Below, one piece after another: positions 1 to 11,348 of a DNA stretch of 64,000 nt (position 1 is the first letter of the stretch; every line of letters begins with the position of its first letter). The notes beneath the pieces were generated by a model. The model saw nothing but the letters and a program-made list of their open reading frames with translations. It had not been told where the DNA came from and did not search any database. Location of the stretch: positions 558,001 through 622,000 of the forward strand of contig JAPXFQ010001795.1 of the NCBI GenBank assembly GCA_028564705.1, read 5' to 3'. Position numbers and translations under genes: made by a program. This DNA comes from Apricaphanius iberus. Taxonomy: Eukaryota > Chordata > Actinopteri > Cyprinodontiformes > Aphaniidae.

Positions 1-388
1 CATGCCTGTAGTCTACCTAACTGATTGGATTCATCAGGATTTATGGACAGATATAGCTGTGTATCATCTGCGTAACTATGGAATTTTATCCCATGCTGCC
101 TAATTATTTTACCAATAGGAATCATATATATAGTAAAAAGGATCGGCCCAAGCACCGAACCCTGTGGTACTCCGCAAGTAACCATTGAAGCCGAGGAAGA
201 TCCATTGTTTACCTGAAAAAACTGAAATCTGTTGGACAAATAAGATTTAAACCAGCCTAGTGCTGTTCCTATTATACCGACACTTGGAAGCCTTTCTATG
301 AGAATATTGTGATCAACAGTTTCAAATGCAGCACTGAGATCTAACAGGACCAGAATGGTCACCCGTCCATAGTCTGAGGCTATGAGAA
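1..388 (-). pseudogene. L2-like LINE reverse transcriptase fragment (family A)
   Basis: The sequence is the near-identical reverse complement of 11752-12139 in the long LINE frame further along the window. On the minus strand it encodes the middle of the reverse transcriptase, including the GVPQGS block and the YADD catalytic motif (near 70-85). The copy runs off the left edge of the window and stops abruptly at about 388 in an AT-rich stretch, so it is partial at both visible ends. Confidence 0.85.
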
Positions 389-390
389 TA

Positions 391-1155
391 TATATATTTA
401 TATATGGCAATACAAGAAACACTTGACCTCTGTTATTCCCAACCAAGTATACCGGTGTTGTCAGCAGCGTGAGCCACAGGTGTTCTTAGCAGCGTGAGCA
501 GAGTAAGTTTCCTGTGTCTCTCTGTAATAGCGAGCCCGGAAAGCGGAGTCCTGCTCAAGACATATAATCGTAGTATTTTAATTTCGTTTATTATTGCTAC
601 CTTTAGTGTTTTAGTGCATCGAGGATTGGTTCAAAACGGGACACAACCTTTATCTGGGCCACGGAAACATTTATGCGGAAAAACTTCCTCTGCTGCTCCC
701 TTGCTGTGACAACTGACCGCGGCAAAGTTCCAGCGATGGTTCGCTCAGAGACTATCAAAAAATTCTGTTTCAGCTCAAATCATTTAATCCTTTTTGTGGT
801 TTGAAAGGAGAGAGGGGTGTCTGACAGAGTGCGTGGCCAGAGTTAATGATTTGTTTGGAGTAAATAATGGTTGTATTAAGCTACCTGATAGGCTATAAAT
901 GAGGGGAAACTTTTTTTCTACTTTTCTAACTCTGTTGGCTATTACTCCACAGGTGTGAATAATTATACAGTGAGAAGAGTCATCAATCAGGGCTTTTCAG
1001 CTTAAAACACCCTCCCAGTGTGCAATGCATGCAATAAAAAACAAATTAAAACTAAACACCAAAACTAAAACACTGGGAGATAAAAAACAGAAAAAATCTT
1101 GCTTTGCCCGTATGACATAAATAGCTTCCTAACAATCACCAACTGCTTTGATGTT
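391..1155. other. No gene recognised
   Basis: AT-rich non-coding sequence. The only frame here (494-709) has no recognisable domain. I see no clear repeat family. Confidence 0.4.
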
Positions 1156-1159
1156 TTTT

Positions 1160-1460
1160 TGTTTGGTTCCTGTTCTCACTACAGAACTGACACTACATTG
1201 GTCAAGTGTGCAGTGACATCCACTTAAATACAAACTGTAGTAGAACCACATTGCTGGTGCTGTTGGACCTTGAAATTCAACACTGTTGACTATAATATAT
1301 TATTGAAATGACTGGAGGGATGGGTTGGTCTCTCTGCTACTGTATTTGTCAATTATGAGTCTTACCCAAAGAACAGGGACTTCTTTGTGTCAATAGGAAT
1401 ATTTTTATAAGAACTTGCTTTTTCATACCCGCAAGTGGTGCTCAGTCGACTTTTCTTTTT
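1160..1460 (+). pseudogene. Decayed LINE reverse transcriptase fragment
   Basis: Conceptual translation across several frames gives the LVLLDL block followed by a degraded D-T-V-D-H/N-I-L region. Further on there is a stretch resembling the segment before the GVPQGS motif in L2/Rex1-like LINEs. Multiple stops and frameshifts show it is long dead. The clade is uncertain. Confidence 0.5.
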
Positions 1461-1756
1461 AATGGTTATTCTCTTTAAACCTAATTTTTAATTGGTTTAT
1501 TTTGACTTAAATCCAGGCCTTAACTGACTAACATGAATTAAAATGAAATTAGATGAATAAATATAATGATAAAAATTGTTTTGTGGCAGAGTCCTAAGGG
1601 TGAGTTGTTGGTCTAGGGTTTTCTCAATAGAAAAGGGGAGCAGGGATCCAAAGTAAGTGTGAGATGAAGTGATTGTTTAGATTTGATATTAGATTTTGTT
1701 GTTATTTTCTTACAACTCTCAGAGGCACTAGGGAATCCAAGGTGGTTGCTGGATGT

Positions 1757-1832
1757 CAATCAATCACAACTTTATTTATACAGCACAATTCATACAATAA
1801 ATGCACCTCAAAGTGCTTTACAAATTAAAATG
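1757..1832 (-). repeat. LINE 3' tail fragment
   Basis: Reads tttatttatacagc ... caaagtgctttaca. This is the reverse complement of the conserved 3' terminus seen on the L2-like copies in this window (aagtgccttgag ... ctatataaataaa). Confidence 0.6.
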
Positions 1833-1913
1833 ACCTCATATACCCACATTTCACCCCATCCCCAGAATATAAAAGCAATTTGACAATAATCCCCCCTCAT
1901 TACATTCGTCTCC

Positions 1914-1962
1914 TGACACACACACACACACGCACACATGCACACACACACACACACACACC
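1914..1962. repeat. (CA)n microsatellite
   Basis: About 49 bp of slightly interrupted CA repeat. The small minus-strand frames that cross it are by-products of the repeat. Confidence 0.95.
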
Positions 1963-2372
1963 ACACAAACATACGCTTAAGGACATAAGATAAAATAATA
2001 AAACACACTGGGCCGAGTTCAGATGAGCCAGACAAGCTAAGTTAATGTCTGCCATATATACCAAATATGTCCATATATCTATTTTTTTAAGAAACAATGT
2101 AAACTCACCTCATGCACACTTTACTAAGGCATTAATTAGGGAAGAGACTATAGTTCTAACCTGTCTCCAAATGACACATTTCATACACTCAACATCTATG
2201 ACTATCTCTTTTAATTGACCACTTTAAGATATTGACCACTTTAAGATATAAAAACTTTTCTGTCCTTCAGGTGTCATGCATGGCAGAACGTCTATGCAGT
2301 GCTGTAAGAAGAAATGGTAATATGTTATTATAAAGTGGCAAAGAGCAGTAAATGCTTTAACATTGTCACCAG

Positions 2373-2601
2373 TTTGGACAACCCTGAGCATCCTCTTCAT
2401 AAGACTATCCTACAGCAACAGAGTATCTTCAGTCAGAGGCTTCTCCAGTTTCACTGCAACACAGATGGCTACAGAAAATAATTTCTCCCCACAGCCATCA
2501 TGGTGTACAACAACTCCTTGAAAAATGAATCAGTAATGAGCTACAACAGCAATTAATTTCCCTCTACAAGCAATAAAGTATTTTTTAATTGAATTGAATG
2601 C
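2373..2601 (+). repeat. LINE 3' end with TGAAT-type tail
   Basis: Contains a decayed coding end (region with D-N-x-E-H-P-L, then T-D-x-Y-R near 2460), then an AATAAAGTATTTTTTAATTGAATTGAAT terminus spanning about 2572-2600. I recognise this as a common fish non-LTR retrotransposon 3' end. The clade is not assigned. Confidence 0.55.
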
Positions 2602-4317
2602 TGGGTTAGGAAACTAAGGCTGTACCTCAAAGTAGCCTACAATATTCAAAGTGCAAAACATTTAATCATTAAAGGGCCTATATCATGCTATTTTACAGCT
2701 TTCAACGTCCAAGATAGAAATATATATGATAAAATGTTACTGCTGGTGTAATATAGTATTAATTTGTGCTGATATTTAAATTGTTTCCTGGATTAATTGT
2801 TTGACCGGGAAGTAAAATGCCTTGTTTCTCTGTAATCCACCCCCCGCCTTTCTTCTCCCATCACCCTAAGAGCTGACGCTCGGTTGAGCAGAGATTAGAC
2901 AGAGCTCATTCAGTCTTTAGACGAGGCCAAAATAAACACAGCTGAGTGCAGCAAGCAATCTTTTTAGCCCAGTATATGAAAAAATGTGGGTGGTGTTTGC
3001 ACCCGTTTACTGAACATTCTGAGATGCTACAGTTCAATGAATTAACCACGCAGTGCTGTGATAAGATCACATAAGCAACTTAATAAATGGCTAACACACA
3101 TTAGCATTAGCATGTAGCTACTTACCTCTCTGTCCAGTCTATCAGGCAACTCTGTTGTTGTAAGTGATCCAGCTGCTGTTCTTTAGGAATGTAGAATAAA
3201 GTCCTGTAATTCACACAGCAAAACGGGTGTTTGTAGACACCTCTGGCACATCCCAGTGTTCACATAGTGATAAAGTAAAGAACACTCAGTCGTTTTCTAA
3301 GAGAGAGTCATGCAGCTGCCCAAAGAACAGGATTCAGGAGGATTACTCACATACATGAATTAAGCCCGATCCGCACTTTGGCTCCGATTTTATTCGTTGA
3401 AGGGACCGCTCCATCCGGTCCATCTGCTCCATTGTCCTGCAGAGTAACAAACTCCATCTCCCAGCAGGCACCGGTGTTTCTCTGCGGAGCGCAAAGCAGG
3501 TCGCAGTCATGCGCAGAACAGAGACACAGACAAGGGAGCAGCTTCAACGGGCCCGCAACAGTTAATCTGCTCAAAACAAAAAACATATTTAACTTGCATG
3601 ACAACATTACCCAATGTTAGATTAACCAATCAACAGAATTAAAAACTACGCAACTCTGCGCAAATTGTCAATAGAGCAAATACATGTCCGTTAATTAACT
3701 TAAAAAAAAAAAACTGGATCTTGGTCCAACTCTGCACACGGTCGAGGTCACCATTTGTAGAATTAAAATTTATAAAAAAGATAATTCAGTGCATGTTCAA
3801 GCAGAGACAAAATGGAGCTAATTTCCAGTTCTCACTTTTATTTTAAACAGATTAACAAATTGCAGTTTACAGAGAAAGATGCCCTATTTTCTCTGGGCCA
3901 GACAAAGATTTCTGACGAAGAATGGTTTCCGTGTCATAACTTTTATAAACGTCCAAAACCTCCCAGGATTAATCTGCTCCAATCAGAACGTTTTAAACAG
4001 TGTCTTAACAATGATTGGATGTCAAGAATTATGACCTCCTCCTGGATCCAAGTCAAAAGTTCATTCTGAGTTTTATGGTTTATGGTCCTGGGTCCTAAGC
4101 AAAACTCCCAGCTTTATGGCCTCCATCCTTTATCTATAAACATCCTGGTTTTACAGCCTGCAATAAAACTCTTTGTCTCAGAGATCCTCAAAGGTCACAC
4201 ATACTCCCACCATTATCCAAGGCCCAATTCAAATACTGATAAACAGTGTGTCTTTTACCTCTGACTTCTTACTAAAGATATTAGCCCCAAAAAATAAGAT
4301 ACAACATAATCCATTTT

Positions 4318-4919
4318 TATAAGTGAAGAACCTGGGTGTGATTTTTGACTCTGAGCTGAATTTTATCCCATACATTAAAATATTACTAAAATAGTTTTTT
4401 TTCACCTAAAGAACACCCATTTTCTCTCGAGCCAATATGGAGACGCATGCTTTTATCACTAGTAGACTTGATTATTGTAACCCCCTGCTTTCTGGTCTTC
4501 CCAAAAAGCCTACATCAAGTTTACAGCTTTTACAGAATTCAGCAGCCCTTCTCCTGACGAAGACCAGGAGGAAGGAGCACATTATACCGGTCTTAAAATC
4601 ACGGCATTGGCTCCCCGTATGTGTTAGGATCGATTTAAAGGTCCTTTTAATGGTTTTTACGTGTCTTAATGGACTTGGGCCTTCTTATCTGTCTGAAATG
4701 CTTTTACCATATGAAACCTCACGGTCTCTGAGCTCCTCTGGCAGCCGTCTCCTTATCATTCCCAAAGTCAGGACACAGACACATGGTGAGGTGTCCTTCC
4801 ATTATTATGGCCCTCACCTCTGGAACAGGCTGCCGGAGGACCTCAGGGCCGCAGAGAACGTTCATGTTTTTAAGAGCAGGCTCAAGACTCACCTTTTTAA
4901 TCGAGCTTTTAACTGAGTA
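4318..4919 (+). pseudogene. C-terminal part of a CR1/L2-like LINE reverse transcriptase
   Basis: Begins with a frame encoding KNLGVIFDSELNF, a conserved block downstream of the catalytic region. After a frame break it continues into an open frame from 4437 to the stop at 4916. That frame carries the [20 protein letters not shown] and [10 protein letters not shown] motifs typical of the C-terminus of L2/CR1-group LINE proteins and ends in [11 protein letters not shown]. The first half of the RT and the endonuclease are missing, so the copy is 5'-truncated. It differs clearly in sequence from the two L2 families elsewhere in the window. Confidence 0.8.
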
Positions 4920-6033
4920 TTATTGATTAAAATATGTCTAAATGGTCATCATGTTTTATCTGATTTAATTATTAGTTTAGCTTTTAACTGTTTATTTATT
5001 AATCTGCTTTGCATTTTATCTTGATTCTATTTTATCATTGTTTTACGCCTAAATTCCACTACATGCGCTCCACTCCGCCCCGCCACGCACGCCGCATTTC
5101 TCTGCCGTCGTTAATTTATACTGCATGCGCCCCACCTCCGATCAGCTCCGCTCTGGAGGATCCCAGACGTGCTCAAAGACGCATGTGCGGGGAATGGCAG
5201 AGATACGAAAGTCAGATCAAAACTATTTAGAAAGCATATGTATAAATTTAAGTGAGATTATATTATTATAGCTGTGCATACAAAGAAAAATAAGTTTGTC
5301 TTTACTGATGTATTTTGAAAAAAACGGATGGTCTGCATGTTCGGTATCCTGTGTGGTGATTTTTATTTGTGCAGATTGACTGTGGACTTGCTCCGCCGTC
5401 CGGCAAAAATCGATCCAATCCTATTTTTGCCGGAGGGTGAAACGGCGGCCGGTGCCCTGCGCTGCACGGCGGCGGTAGTGGAAATGTACTTTTTTCATTA
5501 CAACGGGATCAGTTTTGCTGCGGCGTGCGTGGTGGAGTGGAACGGAGCGCATGTAGTGGAATTTAGGGGTTGCACTTATTGTTTTACACTTTATATTTTA
5601 TACACTTTATATTTTAATTTATTTTATTTATTACCTCCCAGTGTTTCCTCTCTGGGGGCGCCCTGCATCCGGGGCGGTGGTCGGCTGTGGCTGCCTGGGT
5701 GCCCCCCAGGTAGTGCTTGGGTGGAGGTGGGGATACCACCCTGGGTCAGTGCCTTGGCTGCTGCTGTTGATCTGCTTCTGCCGATGCAGATGGCTCCCAT
5801 GATGGTATTTCCTGGCTCATCTGTACTCAGCACGCTGTTTTTGTAGCTTTTAAGTGTGTGTGTGTGTATGGCTGATGGGCTGGGTTGGGAGGGGGTGTAG
5901 TTGAGATGATGATTTTATTTTTGGTTTTTGAAAGGGGGGGTGGGGGTTGTGGGGTCATTTTAAATCCGTAAAGCACTTTGAGAAAATGTGTTTGAAAAGC
6001 GCTTTATAAATAAAATTTGATTTGATTCGATTT
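4920..6033 (+). repeat. 3' untranslated region of the same LINE, split by a MITE
   Basis: AT-rich sequence follows the stop codon. After the MITE (5046-5568) a GC-rich stretch follows (5640-5800), then the terminus gtaaagcactttgag ... gctttataaataaa with an ATTTGATTTG-type tail ending near 6033. Similar AT sequence around attgttttac lies on both sides of the MITE, consistent with insertion into this UTR. Confidence 0.65.
5046..5568. mobile_element. MITE with ~45-bp terminal inverted repeats
   Basis: CCTAAATTCCACTACATGCG at the left end is matched in reverse complement at the right end (5548-5567), and the match continues for about 45 bp with small differences. The interior is CpG-rich and has no transposase. 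The frame at 5328-5846 crosses the element end into LINE UTR and is not a gene. The target duplication is not clear, so the superfamily is undetermined. Confidence 0.65.
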
Positions 6034-6283
6034 AAAAACACAAAAAACACGATTTAGCATGAAATAGGCCCTTTAACTTTCTTGTTTCCCCAATTTTTTT
6101 TAAATAAACCTTGGGCTATAAAATGCAACAATTAGCCCAAACGAATAAGTAAGGTTGTAATTCCTTACTTAAGTTTATGAAAGCTGGGCATCCCATTTTT
6201 CTTAAAGGCTGTAGGTCTCTGACAATATACTACATTGTCAGGTTGTCCAGATGCGGCTGGGAGATGAAGAAAATGGAGCAGCT

Positions 6284-7333
6284 GCTACTTATGGAGGCGG
6301 AAAAGTATCATAAGTAATAAATTTAAGCAGGGTTTTTCACAAATCCACATGCTCATTCGGAAATGCACACGGTCTGTTTCACAAATGCACACCCTCAGAT
6401 TCACAAAACACAATTTTCAGGAACACATGTAATATAAATTCACAAATGCACACGATGAGGTTCACAAACGCACACAATCTGTTTAACAAACGTGCACGAT
6501 CTGTTTCACAGGAGAAATGTCCCAGTTTTAAACAGCGAATTTGGGTCCTGCTGGCACCCAAAAAAAGGCTTTGGTAAAATACTGCCTTGCTTGGAGTCAA
6601 GCCCACAACAACAAGGATGGCAACCCTGGACACTAACCTCTATGCTATAGCCACAACAAAAAGAGCACAGGCAGTCAGGACCTATTATCACGCAAAGAGA
6701 ACACCACACGGTTACACAGTTTATCAAACCAGGGGAATAGATTGTGACTCTGTGCGCACAGTTTAATAAACCGAGGAAACAGGTTAGTAATTCATGCCCA
6801 CTCTTTAATAAACTGAGAAAATGTGTTAGTAATGAGTAATTATTGGCGGGGTCCATACATTTGGCCCACATGAGGTTGAAACATGTTAGGAGCCATACGA
6901 TTGGCTGAAAGCGAACACGGCTGGTTAGCGATGAATTTGATTGACAGATTCCTTAGCCAATGGTAACATTTGTTGTCTCTTCAGGCTAGGCGAGTCTCAG
7001 AACTCACCACATGGAATTCCCTCACAAATGCACAGAGGTTCAGAAATAAGAAGTGGTGAGTTCATGCACATTCAGGGATTTGTATGATCTGTGAGTATAT
7101 ATTTGAAGCTTCTCGCAAAATTATACACAGATCGTTTGCATTTTTGAAACAGATTGTGTGCATTTTTTAAAGAGATTGCGGCATTTTTGAAACAGCTTGT
7201 GTGTTTGTGAAACAGATTGTGTGCGTTTGTGAAACAGATCGTGTGCATTTCCGAATGAGCATGTGCATTTGTGAAAAAACCCTGTGTGAGTTTATTACTT
7301 ACTACTTAATACTTTTCCACCTCCATAGCTACT
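6284..7333. mobile_element. DNA element with long TIRs built from short sub-repeats
   Basis: The left arm from 6290 (tatggaggcggaaaagta) matches the reverse complement of the right arm ending at 7327. Each arm is roughly 230 bp and contains repeated units of the type cacaaatgcacacgatctgt. A 6-bp direct repeat gctact (6284-6289 and 7328-7333) flanks the arms and is a candidate target duplication. No transposase is seen, and the minus-strand frames in the middle have no recognisable domain. Superfamily unassigned. Confidence 0.65.
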
Positions 7334-7857
7334 GCCCCACATTATCTTGTTTCGAGTGGTAGAGGACTTGTTTTGGTCCGTGTCTTTTAACATATTAAGT
7401 GACATGAACATATCTTAAAGGGCTATCTGGATGCTTTATGTCACTACGTCATTTTAAATTTGCTGTTGAAGTTGTTTATGTCCGGAGTAGCTTCTTGAAA
7501 CCCACCATTAAAGTTTACACAAAAATTTACAAATTTTCCCACCTGGATCATCACTAAATATTTAAATAAATAAAAAACTTAGCCATACAAAGCTGCCGCT
7601 TTAATCATAGATGCCAAACTAGTGCTGCTGCAATCACTGGAATTTGCCTGAATACTTTGCAGTTTGACACCTGAAGCATATGCGGGGCGACTCGATGACA
7701 AGTATTGCCAGATCTTTTCCCCCATTTTTACCAAAATGGTTTTAGCCGGGCTTTTATCATATAGGCTCGATGAAATCTGGCATCACTTGAAAAATGAACT
7801 GCAAGACACCGCCGTTCAAAAATGCCAGAGTGAGTATATTCATGCAATAACTTGCAT
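7334..7857. other. No gene recognised
   Basis: Non-coding sequence between two mobile elements. The short frame at 7664-7885 has no recognisable domain and runs into the LINE. Confidence 0.4.
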
Positions 7858-8856
7858 ATCCAGAATGCTGCAGCAAGAGTTCTGATGAATATTAGAAAGA
7901 GAGACCATATTTCTCCTGTTTTGGCTTCTCTCTATTGGTTAAATCCAGAATAGAGTTTTTTTCCTCTTTACGTATAAAGCCCTTAATAATCAGCTCCATC
8001 GTACATCAGAGATCTGATTGTTCCATATGTTCCTAAGAGAGCACTTTGTTCTCAGTATGCAGGTCTACTGGTAGTTCCCAGGATTTCTAAAAGTAGAATG
8101 GGATGCAGATCTTTTAGTTATCAGGCTCCTCTCCTGTGGAACCAGCTCCCAGTTTTAGTTCGTGAGGCAGATACTCTGTCTGTTTTTAAGACTAGGCTTA
8201 AAACCTTCCTTTTTGATGAAGCTTATAGTTAGAGTGGCTTAGGTTATCCTGGGTTATTACTGTAGTTATGCTGCTACAGGCTTAGACTATTGAAGGTCAG
8301 ACTGACCACCTTTCTTCACTCTGCTGCTTTTCTCTTTTACTACTCTCCAGATAATTTTTTTTTCTGCTGATATTGCAATTGTTAACCCAGTTTTCTCTCA
8401 GTATTTTTCCCCCCATAAAAGCTCCACACAGTTTGGTACGCTGCTCAGCTACAATGCCCTCTGCTGGATGGGGAACATCGGTCCAGATGATGCTCAAAGT
8501 CACTGAGCATCCTCCATGCTGTCTCTTATCTGTCTTCTCAGACCCCCAGACAGTCGTGGCAGACGACCGCTTGTACTAAGCCAGGTTTTGCTACAGGTTT
8601 GTTCCTGATAAATGGGAGTTTTTCCTCTTCACTGTCGCTACTTGCTTTCTCAGTATGAGGGATTATGAATGCATTGCTGTGATTGCAGGTCGGCATCAAT
8701 GGGGCCCAACCCCATGTCAACAACTTCATGCAATCTACTGAAATTCTTTACATAGAAAACTTTTAACTGATTGGAATGTTTGTATAATTTTACTAAAATG
8801 ACTTTTGTTGTAAAGTGCCTTGAGATTACATTTGTTGAATTGAATTGAATACTATG
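7858..8856 (+). mobile_element. 5'-truncated L2-like LINE (family B)
   Basis: Starts within the C-terminal RT region (block QNAAARVLMNI). It carries the remainder of the coding end with a small deletion near 7946, then a 3' UTR containing the Val-x-Pro-like phrase and cagacagtcgtggcagacgac. It ends gtaaagtgccttgag ... ttgaattgaattgaat. The UTR matches 46335-46532 and the minus-strand copies at 24690-25425 and 50715-54330, which defines family B as distinct from family A. Confidence 0.8.
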
Positions 8857-8950
8857 AAAAGTGAGAGACTTCATTTCATGTTCACAAAATTTATGAAGGA
8901 GTTCATGAATGATTATTCAATGAACTCGTTTAGGGACAACACTGAAAACT

Positions 8951-10284
8951 GATTCCTACAGGGTTCGAATTACCCAGAGGCTTTTGGGGGAGCCATATTT
9001 TTCATTGTGCACTGCGATTTCAAAATTCATATGCAAACACCTTTATATTTATGGCACAAAAGTAAAAAACATAAACAAATAATTTTGGTAGTTTAGCAGG
9101 GTCTGAGCAAACAAAAAACAACGGGATCAACATGGAATCCACCATTTTCTGCCTTACAGCCATTCAAGAACAACAAATCATGGGGCAACTTAGATCAGAA
9201 AAACATTCATTATTACTATGCTGATCATCATCACCACCACCATCAAAACCAAAATATTTGCTTTATAAAGATCTAATATCAGTACAGTAGGCTTATATTA
9301 TCTTGAAATCGGTAGGGACCGCAGGTACCACAAGTATGATTTGTGAATGAATTTATAACAAACCTAGCTCTGATTTGATTGGCGATTTGCCCTATTATTT
9401 CATCAAAAGTGTGATATGATTTACGCACATTTTAGTGTTACGTTTTTTTTTTTTTTTGTCATTATGGTTGGGGGCTTTCTTCAAGCTATTTTGATATGGC
9501 AATATCTCTGAAAGACATTGATTTCTTGTATTAAACGAGCGTTCGTTTTCTCTTCTGTCTTACATTTCAACTACTCTTTTTTTTAAGCTAAACTGTCTCA
9601 ATGCTTGAAACTTTTTTTGATTATTCTGTTTTTCACTGCTGATTTCTCCATTCCTCCATTGCACACCAGTTATATTTTTTGCAAGCAGCAAACTTCATTG
9701 GTAAATGGGCCTACTGTGCCTCTCCACTTTCCACTAAGAGCCAGGTATTCCTACCTTTCCACTCGTTCCACTGCTTTTGCGTCCAGTTAAAAGGAAAAGC
9801 TGCATGACATGATTCAGCAAGACCGATTGACTTGCACGTGTCCTCTTCACTGCTCATTTTTTTTGGGTTTATAAAACCGACATTATCTAGTATACTTTTA
9901 AAGATCATGTCCAAAACCTGAGTAAGACTTTGTCCAATCTAAACCCAGGCAGTGTCATTCCAAATGTGCTTGATTAGCAAAAAACAGCACAAATCAGTGG
10001 CAAAACAGCACCAACACACAGTTATGGTCACAGAAAGAAATATGTTAAAGTTATTTTAAGAAGAAATCAGTGTATGGAAAATGTAATGTGATAAATTTAA
10101 CACACAAGATGGACAAATTATGATTTCATTTTAATCTGAAACAATTTAGGATTCTTGTGGGGGAAAAAATCTAAACTAAATTAAAACTGAACTTTTTAGA
10201 ACTCCCCCTTGGTCTGTCAGCTATGGGCCTTCAGGTGAGCCGAGCTCCCCTTAGCACCCCCGTAATTCGAATCCTGGATTCCTA
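8951..10284. mobile_element. Non-autonomous hAT element with perfect 8-bp target duplication
   Basis: An identical 8-bp repeat GATTCCTA lies at 8951-8958 and 10277-10284. Just inside, CAGGGTTCGAATTACCC (8959 onward) pairs with the reverse complement of the right end (caggattcgaattacgg). Inverted-repeat similarity extends about 40 bp. An 8-bp duplication with CAG...CTG termini is diagnostic of hAT. The 1318-bp body is AT-rich and contains no transposase-like frame. The small frames at 9605-9914 show no domain. Confidence 0.85.
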
Positions 10285-11339
10285 CTGTAAATTTCAGCCA
10301 CTTCCACTTAATCATATTTCTGCATTGTTTTCTTTTCAGGTATAATTATGGCATCAAACACTATACCATTTTAGGACTAAAAAAGATACACCCTAAACAA
10401 TAAACTGTTGATCCAGGGAAGTTAATGCATTTGATATGTCAACCCAGTAATAAACCATATTCAATCTTTTTTTTATGTTAATGATCATGAAGATACAGAA
10501 TTTGATAAGGATGCAGAATTTCCCACTTATTTCTTTGCCGTGCTGTAATACATCTTGCTTTGCTTTTGGATGCCCACAGTCTGCAATTTCAAGAGTAATA
10601 GTCATCTAACAATGTTAGAAGAAAATATGACTGGTGAGGAGCAAACAGTTGGTGTCGGTAAGAATCCATCTCTCTTTACAGTGGCCTTGTACTGGATACC
10701 AAGAAGTCACACTCCAACCTGGCAAACCCAGACATGACCTCGTAAAAAATGACCACATGGGCCTTGTATGGTTCATCTTTTATCTCTGCAGTCCGAGGAT
10801 CCATATCACAGTCCCCTTAATCAGTCAGAACTGTATGATTTATCTTTTTTCAATCTAAGCAAGAAAACTGAAAGAAGAATGAAACTGAGTCGTGATTTAT
10901 GGCACTTGCAGCTCAACTGCTTTGTTTGGCTCACAGACAACTGATCATTTTACAGTCCACCTATGATCATTGTCTTAGTTACTTTAACAACTGTTGAGGG
11001 TTAGTTGCATCATATCAAGACATGCAACTCAGGTTTTCATGTTATGTCAAATGTCAGTATTTTACTTAAAAGCATTTATCAGCAAACAAGGATGTTTATA
11101 ATAATAATTTTGTTCATCCAAAATGTTATGTGTTAAAAAAGGGTTTGAAGGAAAAACTAAAACAGAAAATATAAAAACATTTTCTATTCGTTTTGTTTTT
11201 TGTAATTCAAATTTTCATTGATATATACATTTTATATTCAAACCCAGACACATCACCATATTACATAACCATAACACTGGCCTAAATTAAACGCACGAGC
11301 AGAAAAAATTAAATAAATAAATAAATAAATAAAAATAGA
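10285..11339. other. No gene recognised
   Basis: AT-rich non-coding sequence, ending in a short (AAAT)n stretch at about 11309-11333 just before the LINE. Small overlapping frames at 10393-10858 lack recognisable features. Confidence 0.4.
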
Positions 11340-11348
11340 ATAATAATA

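Larger units (their letters stand above)
2669..6076. mobile_element. TTAA-flanked inverted-repeat DNA element (piggyBac-like, non-autonomous)
   Basis: TTAA at 2669-2672 is followed by AGGGCCTATATCATGCTA. At the right end TAGCATGAAATAGGCCCT is followed by TTAA at 6073-6076, giving imperfect terminal inverted repeats of about 18-21 bp. The TTAA target duplication is the hallmark of piggyBac-type transposition. No transposase is visible. The left interior (2700-3640) is non-coding with a CpG-richer part near 3370-3560, and 3640-4310 shows nothing recognisable. The right half is occupied by a nested LINE and a MITE, which inflate the length to 3.4 kb. The superfamily is inferred from the TTAA alone. 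Confidence 0.6.

Noticed and set aside
5328..5846. 172-codon plus-strand frame
   Set aside because: It starts inside a MITE, crosses its right inverted repeat and ends in LINE UTR. No domain is seen.
6506..6871. 121-codon minus-strand frame as a transposase for the long-TIR element
   Set aside because: No catalytic or DNA-binding motif, and no extension into neighbouring frames.
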